From CAZUTK01 sp964623265 (lineage in GTDB: Bacteria; Electryoneota; B3-LCP), in assembly GCA_964623265.1 (NCBI GenBank), contig CAZUTK010000064.1:1-15753 (forward strand): a stretch of 15,753 nucleotides of DNA, read 5' to 3'. Below, piece by piece: positions 1 through 6,892 of the stretch. A program made the translations under genes and the position numbers. Numbering within the stretch: the stretch's first letter is position 1; every line of letters begins with the position of its first letter. A model generated the notes under the pieces. It searched no databases and had not been told where the DNA came from. It worked only from the letters and a program-made list of their open reading frames with translations.

Positions 1-17
1 GGGCGGCTCGAAGCACG

Positions 18-45
18 CCGGGGGCGGGAAAAATCCCGCCCCCGG
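18..45 (+). terminator. Rho-independent terminator of an upstream gene outside the window
   Basis: A perfect 12-bp G+C-rich stem (18-29 pairing with 34-45) closes an AAAA loop and is followed by TGTTTTGT. This is the usual intrinsic-terminator layout for transcription entering from the left on the plus strand. The 17 bases before it are too short to identify the gene that ends there. Confidence 0.8.
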
Positions 46-506
46 TGTTTTGTCTCGCAATCTTTCGAAATTAGACCTGCCTATGGATCTCCGTGGAACT
101 GGAACTCATTGGAATAGCGAAGATCAGCACATATAATGTTATATTATAAACATATAGATGATCACTGCGTTAATTTGTTGTTTATTGCTTCACATACTCA
201 TGCTTATTTATTCAAGAACGCATTAAAAAATAGGCAATAATATCCTTGTTATTCATAGAAAAGTTGTTAAATTATAAGCGAATTTGATGCGATGTACGAT
301 GTCATTGGCAGCTCTTTGCGAATTTCCCTTGCCTTAAGCTCCGGACACAATTCAATCTAACCGGCGACATTACCTGAACACGCCTTCCTCCTGACTTCTG
401 TTGTAAACTTACATTCCTCAAACTTCATCCGACAGTAAAAAACGGAAAAGCAACGCGGCATTCTTGCCATCTTGCCACATCTTTCACGAGAGAGGAGAAG
501 GCTATC
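46..506. other. AT-rich intergenic region upstream of the secreted cargo gene
   Basis: About 460 bases without a convincing gene. The stretch 120-300 is strongly AT-rich compared with the coding DNA around it. It holds a promoter candidate at 109-137, an AT palindrome at 132-148, and a tandem duplication of the 8-mer TCTTGCCA at 462-477, shortly before the ribosome binding site of the next gene. An antisense reading frame across 357-692 overlaps the start of the secreted-protein gene and has no recognisable product. If transcription starts near 144, the next gene has a leader of about 360 nt, or a small RNA is made here; neither can be decided from sequence alone. Confidence 0.6.
109..137 (+). 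promoter_or_regulatory. Candidate sigma70-type promoter with palindrome at the -10
   Basis: TTGGAA (109-114), a 17-base spacer, then a perfect TATAAT (132-137). The -10 hexamer is the left arm of the palindrome TATAAT-GTTAT-ATTATA (132-148), which could be an operator or simply AT-rich chance. It points toward the secreted-protein gene at 507, about 360 nt downstream of the expected start site. Confidence 0.45.
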
Positions 507-2570
507 ATGAAATTCCAAGTATTGGCGCTGTCGGCGCTCTGCGTCGCAGGATCGGCGATTTCTGCCTATGGACAGACTCATCCGCAGCCTATCCGAGGCG
601 CGCTGAAGTATGAAGCAGATCTCGTGGACGTTTTCGACGACACCATCCGCTACGACAACGGACAGATGCAATGGTGGTTCGGCGGACTCCACAACTTCTA
701 CTTGATCACAAAATTCACCCCGCTGGAACGTTTCGAATTGCAGCGCATCATCGTCGCTCTGCAGGATTCCAATCTGGCTACGCCGATCCAGCTCTGGGTC
801 AAGGCGGATAACAACAACAGTCCGGGTTCGGTGCTTTGGTCGGGTTCACTGCTGTATCAATCTTCCCTCACCTGGATGGGCGTCACCATCAGTCCGGCTG
901 GATCTCTGGTTTTCGAATCGGAGCAGCGCTTCTGGCTGGAACTCTACTCGGTGGGTCCTCCATACGAATGTTATGATGAAAGCCAGGCGCAGCCTCCGAG
1001 GTCCTATACCAATTACCCCGCCGTATCTCCGGGAGATAATTTCATCCGCGCGGTGGGTCAATACAGCGGCGTAATCTGCGACGCTGGCGTGGATTCCATC
1101 TGGCACAATGATTCGTACTTTATGCCGGACACGGGAAATTATCCAATCGGCTGCAGGGTGAAGAACTACGGCAACGTAATCGCCGACATCACGGTCTCCT
1201 GCTCGTTAATGACGGTTAACTTGACGCCGCTGGCGATCGTCGGGGCGCAAGACATCCTGGGGTTACTCCCTGGAAATTGCGTGAACGTCTCCTTTCCGAA
1301 CTTCGCCTGGTCCAACGCCGGTAATAACATTTTCAAGGTACACGCAGTCTGCGGGGATGATCACAATCCGGAAAACGATGTCGGGATGATCGAGACGGAA
1401 ATCTACACGATTCCACCGGCTGCGGAATTAGTGTACGATTATGACAATGTCTTCGGAGCGGCTATTGCCGCAGAGGAAGGGGACGGCTGGGCGATGAAAT
1501 TCAATCCGCATCAGGGCGGCAGCTATCGCATCGTCGCGGTTTCTGCTGCGGTGGATGCCGGTTTGATCAACAGTCCTGCCGGACTGCAAATTTTACGAGC
1601 CTCTCCCGCCGGAGGTGCGCCGGGAGAGATTCTTTGGCAATCCATCCAAACTCTGCAGAGCGGTTGGAACACCATCCCGGTGGATTTGACTTTGACCGGG
1701 GCGTTCTATCTGGCTTATATCTTCGAGTACGGAATGGATTCTCCAGCGCTCTGTTATTCGGATCCACCGAATTCGAACCAGAGCTGGCAATTAGTGAACG
1801 GTTCTTGGTCGTCGGATAATAACATAAACGACTGGATGCTCAGAGCTTCCATTGACACTTCCAGCGCAAGTGGAGGAAGCCCGGAGTACTGGATCGAACT
1901 CACGGCGCTGGGATCCGTTTACATCCCTCCAAACGGAGGCTACGTGAATTACAACATCTCCGGCGGCAACAGCGGCACCTATCCGGGAAGCGCAGACATA
2001 TGGCTGACGGTGACGGTACCTGGTGGAAGCGTCTTCGGCCCTATCTGCGGACCCATCCTTGACTTCATTCTGCCTGAGGGATACAGTCTAAGCAGGGATC
2101 GGAGAGTAAATGTCCCGGCGGTGGCGCCTCCCGGGGATTACGCGCTGAATTCCTATCTCGGTGAATACGACTCCGCAAACCCTATCGTTTACGCGGAGAG
2201 CCACCTGATCTTTTACAAGACCAGCCGCCGAGATTCTGAGGAAGCTACACCGCAGACGGATACGATGCATCCCTGGCTGGATGAAGAGCTCGTGCCTGAA
2301 AGATCCAGCGGAATCGCACTTCAGGGCAATTATCCCAATCCTTTCAATCCGACAACCATCATCCGCTTCAGTCTCGATCACGATTCCCGGGTAACCCTGA
2401 CTCTCCACAACCTGGAAGGACGCTTGCTGGAAGTGATTCTGCAGGGTGATCTGCATTCCGGGTCACATGAGGCGCGTTTTGACGGGACGGATTATCCTTC
2501 GGGAATATATTTGTACCGTTTGAAATACGACGGAGGAAGCGCTTCAGGAAAAATGGTACTGATGAAATAG
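507..2570 (+). CDS. Large secreted beta-rich protein with T9SS type A sorting tail
   Basis: 687 residues, exported and probably surface-attached or released through the type IX secretion system; the specific role is unknown. Residues 1-22 are a signal peptide ending near AYG-Q. Residues about 35-185 and 308-450 look like two copies of one beta-sandwich domain: each opens with a YDN-type strand, contains a PGxxLW or PGExLW turn, and ends with a hydrophobic strand (internal duplication judged by eye). Between them, about 190-300, is a CARDB-like domain (VKNYGNV, then GNNIFKVHAVC and ENDVG). Residues about 459-573 form a module also found in both downstream C25 proteins. The sorting tail is about 604-687, with NYPNPFNPTT at 608-617, GIYLYRL at 666-672 and the end KMVLMK. 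The ATG is preceded by AGGAG at 493-497 with 9-base spacing. The gene converges on the C25 gene 72 bp away. No catalytic motif was recognised, so it may be a binding or adhesin-type cargo. Confidence 0.85.
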   Translation: MKFQVLALSALCVAGSAISAYGQTHPQPIRGALKYEADLVDVFDDTIRYDNGQMQWWFGGLHNFYLITKFTPLERFELQRIIVALQDSNLATPIQLWVKADNNNSPGSVLWSGSLLYQSSLTWMGVTISPAGSLVFESEQRFWLELYSVGPPYECYDESQAQPPRSYTNYPAVSPGDNFIRAVGQYSGVICDAGVDSIWHNDSYFMPDTGNYPIGCRVKNYGNVIADITVSCSLMTVNLTPLAIVGAQDILGLLPGNCVNVSFPNFAWSNAGNNIFKVHAVCGDDHNPENDVGMIETEIYTIPPAAELVYDYDNVFGAAIAAEEGDGWAMKFNPHQGGSYRIVAVSAAVDAGLINSPAGLQILRASPAGGAPGEILWQSIQTLQSGWNTIPVDLTLTGAFYLAYIFEYGMDSPALCYSDPPNSNQSWQLVNGSWSSDNNINDWMLRASIDTSSASGGSPEYWIELTALGSVYIPPNGGYVNYNISGGNSGTYPGSADIWLTVTVPGGSVFGPICGPILDFILPEGYSLSRDRRVNVPAVAPPGDYALNSYLGEYDSANPIVYAESHLIFYKTSRRDSEEATPQTDTMHPWLDEELVPERSSGIALQGNYPNPFNPTTIIRFSLDHDSRVTLTLHNLEGRLLEVILQGDLHSGSHEARFDGTDYPSGIYLYRLKYDGGSASGKMVLMK

Positions 2571-2593
2571 GGTATATGCTTCGAAGAAAACAA

Positions 2594-2619
2594 GAAGAGC
2601 GGTCCGACGACCGCTCTTC
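2594..2619 (-). terminator. Intrinsic terminator between convergent genes
   Basis: A perfect 11-bp stem (2594-2604 with 2609-2619) and a 4-base loop lie in the 72-bp gap between the two convergent stop codons. Reading on the minus strand the stem is followed by TTGTTTTCTT, so it best serves the minus-strand C25 gene. On the plus strand the trailing sequence is not T-rich, but the stem may still help end the plus-strand transcript. Confidence 0.8.
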
Positions 2620-2642
2620 GCATTGTATATCTCAGCTCTCTG

Positions 2643-5600
2643 CTACTTTATCAGCACGAGTTTTTGCACAGCTTGGAATTGATCCGCTTCCATCCGCAGG
2701 AGATAAATCCCCGAAGCGGCTGAAGACGCATTCCATTCCACCTGATGCACTCCGGCGGGCATCGTCCGATTGATCAAGGCAGCCACTCTGCGCCCAGACA
2801 GATCGTAGACTTCCATCTTGACTTTCGCTGTCATTGGCAAATCGAATGATAGGGAAGTCTGCGGATTGAAGGGATTGGGGTAAGCTGAATGCAAGGCGAA
2901 TGCGTTGGGTATTTCCGCTCCCCAGTGGATCTCCGATTCGAAGGGTTCACCGAAGTTCGACCACTCCTCTACCCAGGCGTTCTGCAGTCCGGTCGAAGAT
3001 TTCGTGAAGGGGAAGGAGTCTTCATCATAAATCGTGCTGGGATAAACGCCGACGTAAGCTCGGTACTGATAAGAACCCGGAGGCGCGCTGCCGGGCACCG
3101 CCTGCGTCCGGTTGCGATCCGCCGACCATCCCGCCGGCATATTGATGCCCGGCAGCGGTCCGATGACCGGCCCGTAGGAGGATCCTCCGGGCAGCGTGAT
3201 CATGCACCAGATATCCGCGCTCGCCGGTGAAGCACCGCTGTTGCCGACCGCGATATTGAAGTTGAAGCTGCCGCCAGAGGCCGGAATCACGATCGGCGTT
3301 CCGGACGGCGTCAGTGTCACATACAAGTTCGAACCCGGCGGGTTGTAGGAAAAATTGGTCGTGAAGAAATAGGCTCGCCCGTTCTGCAGAGGCGCCGCTC
3401 CGCTGTTGTAGCTGTTCCAGTAGGTGATTTCAATACCATCCTGCTGATCGGGGCTCTCGATTCCCACCGTGCTGTAAGGGATGTCGTCGCTGTATCCGTA
3501 AACCTGCTGGATATTACTGTACTGGAAGAGGATTTCACCGTCTCCGGTGGGCGTCGGATAATACGCCGGATCGAAGAGGATCACCTGAAACTTCTCCAAC
3601 GGATTCGGCGAACCCAGAGTGGGCATCTGATACCATTCGATGATCACGCGGTGATTGGTGAGGTCGCTCCAGGCGTAGACTTTTCCTGTGGAAGTCGTCT
3701 TCAAATCGTCCCAGAAAGGAGCGATCATAGCGTAAGGACCCACGCAGGAAGGGATGGGATAATTGCGGAAATCCGAGAAGGAATTGTTGGCGCCCATCGA
3801 GATCCAGCCATTGCTGCAGACGGTGATGGCGTTGTAATCCACACCGTAATACTGGAACGTAAACGGGAGGTTTAAGACGACGGACATATCCTGATTTTCG
3901 CTCGGATCACTGATCGCCAATTGCGTGCCCTGCCCTCCCTGAGAAGGGTTGATCTCCACCCAGTTGTAGGTGGGACATTGAGCATAATTCAGATCTGTGT
4001 TGTCGAAGCAGTAGTAGCCATATTGATCGGGACCTTGCGGATCCGCTGAACTTCGATTTCCCAAGGTGATCGTAATGGTATCCGTCTGAGTCGCATTCGA
4101 GGCACTGGCGTAGATCACCTTCAACTTCGCGTAGTGCCCGGGCGGCGTATTGGCGGCGGCAGTGAGATTGAAAGGATCGGCGAGACAGGAGCCGGCGGAT
4201 CCGGCGTTGATGGTGCCGAAACCCGCGGTGGGATCGTTGACGGTCACATACGAATCAAGAGAAGTCAACGAAGCGGTCAACGAAGCGGCATTCTTACCGC
4301 CCAGGTTGCGGACTGCAAAGATGAAATCCGCCGTTTCTCCGGGTGAAAGCAAGGTGTCGGCGCCGCTGGCATACGCCGAAAGGGTCGTAATGGAGTAGGA
4401 GACGACTTCCAGATCGAGACCTCCGCTCCAACTCCCCTGACCGGAGCCGATCGCAAAATCCAGATGGATGTTATGACCGTGAGGACAATCGGCGGATACA
4501 TTCAAGAGAAGGCTACCGGAGCTGCTCCCCGTTGCGCCCGGCGCGAGATTCGGGAAACTCTGCGTCGGGTTGCTCAGAGTCACATACGGATCGTTCTCCG
4601 TCGCCGTCACGCTGACTCCTGTCGCAGTCGTGGTGTTCCCGTAATTTTTGAATGTCAGGGGGATTTGCACAATTTCGCCAGGATTGATAATATGATCCCC
4701 GTCGCCGGAACTGCCGCCGAGGTTATCGTCATCCACTGTGTGGCTGTAATAGCCGACCGCCACCCCGGCTTGCTCCACGTTCAGCGAATCCACAATGGGA
4801 TAAAAATTATGCTTCGTGACCGTAACTTTGACATTCCCTGTGGACGTCACATTCAGCGGCAATGTAACCTGCCCGTTTACGTCGGTCAGTCCGACCACAT
4901 GAAGATCCGCGTCCGGCTTATAGAGACATACAGCCGCGCCTTCCAGAGGTCCTACGCCGGTTTCCTGAACGGTGAAGCTCAGAGAATTGACGCCCCATTG
5001 AACCGTTTCAGGGATGGTGCAGGTCAAATATTGGATCGCCCGGTTGTAGATTTCAACGCCGGGATCGCCGGCAAGCGCGGCATATTTGGAGAACTCGGAA
5101 ACCGATGAGGGATCGTTCGTTTGAAATGCGTTGAACAGTTCCAATTTGCCGCGGTTCAACGCATTTCCCGCCTGCGTCAAGCCCTCATCGAAGAGCCCGG
5201 CGAAGGTGCCGTACGAAAGGGTGTTGTTCTGCCGAGTGTGGGTCAGGAGCGTCGCCGTGCCCACGCAAGCAATCGCGCCCTTGGGCACCGTGGGAGTACC
5301 CACCGCCACGAAATGCTCCATCAAGGATTCGCTGGATCCGGCGAATCCGCCGGTACCGCAGGTGATGGTGACTACAAACGGCAGTTTCCTCCCGTTGGTC
5401 AGATTATCTATGCTGCTGACGTAAAAATTCTCCATCAGATAATTACCGCGGTAGTTTGCAATGCTCACACCATTATTGATCGCCGGCGTTAACGTCCCCG
5501 CCACGGAACCAGACATATTGTACCAGAAGGTATCAATGCGGGTGAATTCGTTCTGCACCATCCGGGTCTTAATGTAACGATTCACCTGAATGGTCGAAAT

Positions 5601-6791
5601 TCCCGACCCGGATTGTCCCGCGATGAGAACCCCTTGATGATACCAATTCGAATCAGTGATGTAAGGCATCTTCTCGTAAAAAAGCACCTTATTGATCATC
5701 GTCTGGGTTTCGGTGGCGTTGTCCGCCGGCAGACGCCCCACGGCGACATCCGCCAGAATATCACTTCCGTCCAGCTGGGAATAAGGGTGGTCAATCTGGT
5801 CTGAAGGCCAGCTTCCGACCGTCCAGCCGGGCAGAGCGTAATCGCCGTCTACATCTCCGAACAAGAGGACAAACTCCGGTGGAGTCGGCCAGGTATTGTA
5901 TGCGGTTTGTATGAGATTCTTAATGGTCGTATTGGTCGCACCCGGCGAGAAGGTCTGCACGGTAACCGAATGTCCCTTCCTCTTCTTCCAGTCCACCAAT
6001 GGGTTGAGCAGATTTAGAAGATTGGCGTCGTTTTCGCAGACGATGAGGTAGGAACCCACGGCTTCAGCATCCACATCGAGGTCATCGTGATTCACCAGCA
6101 ATCCGCTCAGGCTCTTCGCCCAGGAAGACGACAACAAGACCTGCCGCTCCGGAACGTTCCGTTCGTCCGTACCTTCGAAGTGAACCGTCACTCGGAAACG
6201 GTGCGCAATTCTGACTTCGCGGGTCACCGGATTATACTGCACAGGGTTCATCGTCAAACTGACCAGCCGGACGCCGCGGGAGATTGCGGGTTCCCCCACG
6301 ACCACGCGTCTTTCAGGGTAGAAGGTATCGCGCGAATAAGTCGCCTGGTCGAAACGCACCGGCTGAGGATAATCCTGTAAATCCTCAGGGTCTATTCCCT
6401 GAGCCGGCATCAGATCCAATCCTGAGATCGTCGTGGATTCGATGACTTGAAATTCGGCGCGAACCCCCGCAGTCGCCGGCAACGCGATCAAACGGGAGAA
6501 ATTGGGTACTTCTGGAGCGCCTGCCTGGGATTCGAAGCCCCCGCCGGGGATATCCAAACGATCCCAGCGTCGTCCTTCCAGGACTCCTTCCAATCGTTCC
6601 AAAATCGGAACGCGCACTTCAAATTGGATCTGTTCCGAGTCGCGTTGCAGCAATGTAACTTCAGGTCTTTCGCTGTAAAGATCGGTGCGCAGCGCAATTT
6701 CTGCGGAAAATGCGCTGGCAGCAATGGCGAAAAGCACCAGGCATGACAGGGTCAGCAGCGCATTATATGGTGAGCGATTCTCAGGTTTCAT
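2643..6791 (-). CDS. Gingipain-like C25 peptidase homologue with T9SS tail (second of tandem pair)
   Basis: 1382 residues. The start at 6791 is chosen over the longer frame because AGGAGG (6799-6804 complement) sits 7 bases upstream and a signal peptide follows (cut near FSA-E, residue 30). Order: C25 propeptide-like region about 31-235; C25 catalytic region about 246-585, with DHPYSQLDGSDILADVAVGR at 334-353 and TITCGTGGF around C478; an Ig/carboxypeptidase-regulatory-like domain about 586-670; two NPGE/SPGE beta domains (CARDB-like) about 690-800 and 801-910; a nidogen-like beta domain about 915-1147 (CSNGWISMG, IAPFWDDL, STVGIES); the module shared with both neighbouring cargoes at 1153-1266; and the T9SS tail 1296-1382 (YPNPFNP, GIYLLRM, KLVLIK). 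In gingipains a Cys/His dyad cleaves after Arg or Lys. Here C478 aligns with the nucleophile, but the His position of the GHG motif is N450, so activity is doubtful. It probably shares a transcript with the upstream paralogue, 101 bp away. Confidence 0.9.
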   Translation of the reverse strand: MKPENRSPYNALLTLSCLVLFAIAASAFSAEIALRTDLYSERPEVTLLQRDSEQIQFEVRVPILERLEGVLEGRRWDRLDIPGGGFESQAGAPEVPNFSRLIALPATAGVRAEFQVIESTTISGLDLMPAQGIDPEDLQDYPQPVRFDQATYSRDTFYPERRVVVGEPAISRGVRLVSLTMNPVQYNPVTREVRIAHRFRVTVHFEGTDERNVPERQVLLSSSWAKSLSGLLVNHDDLDVDAEAVGSYLIVCENDANLLNLLNPLVDWKKRKGHSVTVQTFSPGATNTTIKNLIQTAYNTWPTPPEFVLLFGDVDGDYALPGWTVGSWPSDQIDHPYSQLDGSDILADVAVGRLPADNATETQTMINKVLFYEKMPYITDSNWYHQGVLIAGQSGSGISTIQVNRYIKTRMVQNEFTRIDTFWYNMSGSVAGTLTPAINNGVSIANYRGNYLMENFYVSSIDNLTNGRKLPFVVTITCGTGGFAGSSESLMEHFVAVGTPTVPKGAIACVGTATLLTHTRQNNTLSYGTFAGLFDEGLTQAGNALNRGKLELFNAFQTNDPSSVSEFSKYAALAGDPGVEIYNRAIQYLTCTIPETVQWGVNSLSFTVQETGVGPLEGAAVCLYKPDADLHVVGLTDVNGQVTLPLNVTSTGNVKVTVTKHNFYPIVDSLNVEQAGVAVGYYSHTVDDDNLGGSSGDGDHIINPGEIVQIPLTFKNYGNTTTATGVSVTATENDPYVTLSNPTQSFPNLAPGATGSSSGSLLLNVSADCPHGHNIHLDFAIGSGQGSWSGGLDLEVVSYSITTLSAYASGADTLLSPGETADFIFAVRNLGGKNAASLTASLTSLDSYVTVNDPTAGFGTINAGSAGSCLADPFNLTAAANTPPGHYAKLKVIYASASNATQTDTITITLGNRSSADPQGPDQYGYYCFDNTDLNYAQCPTYNWVEINPSQGGQGTQLAISDPSENQDMSVVLNLPFTFQYYGVDYNAITVCSNGWISMGANNSFSDFRNYPIPSCVGPYAMIAPFWDDLKTTSTGKVYAWSDLTNHRVIIEWYQMPTLGSPNPLEKFQVILFDPAYYPTPTGDGEILFQYSNIQQVYGYSDDIPYSTVGIESPDQQDGIEITYWNSYNSGAAPLQNGRAYFFTTNFSYNPPGSNLYVTLTPSGTPIVIPASGGSFNFNIAVGNSGASPASADIWCMITLPGGSSYGPVIGPLPGINMPAGWSADRNRTQAVPGSAPPGSYQYRAYVGVYPSTIYDEDSFPFTKSSTGLQNAWVEEWSNFGEPFESEIHWGAEIPNAFALHSAYPNPFNPQTSLSFDLPMTAKVKMEVYDLSGRRVAALINRTMPAGVHQVEWNASSAASGIYLLRMEADQFQAVQKLVLIK

Positions 6792-6815
6792 ATAAAAACC
6801 TCCTGTTATGGTAAT

Positions 6816-6839
6816 GGGGCAATCCTCACGGATTGCCCC
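6816..6839 (-). promoter_or_regulatory. Perfect stem-loop just upstream of the second C25 gene
   Basis: GGGGCAATCC (6816-6825), a 4-base loop, and GGATTGCCCC (6830-6839) form a perfect 10-bp stem in the 101-bp gap between the tandem C25 genes. It ends 11 bases before the AGGAGG site of the downstream gene. Neither strand has a T-run after the stem, so it is not a standard terminator. More plausible roles are an mRNA-stabilising hairpin that sets unequal expression of the two paralogues, or a translational control element. Confidence 0.6.
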
Positions 6840-6892
6840 GGAATCTTTCATACGCCACCCTGCAACCGACAGGATGACACGTCGTTTTTTTA

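Noticed and set aside
305..321. Sigma54-like site TTGGCAG...TTTGCGA
   Set aside because: The GG and GC elements are 9 rather than 10 bases apart, and the intervening consensus bases do not match.
357..692. Antisense open frame of 111 codons across the start of the secreted-protein gene
   Set aside because: It overlaps the signal peptide coding region, has no ribosome binding site or recognisable motif, and is not needed to explain the region.
4464..5108. Antisense open frame of 214 codons with a similar counterpart at 8729-9196 opposite the paralogue
   Set aside because: The resemblance between the two antisense frames follows automatically from the homology of the sense genes. There is no independent start signal or recognisable protein.
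6867..6891. Short hairpin CGAC...GTCG followed by a T-run on the plus strand
   Set aside because: The stem is only 4 bp and no plus-strand gene ends there. The T-run is just the complement of the AT-rich stop region of the C25 gene.
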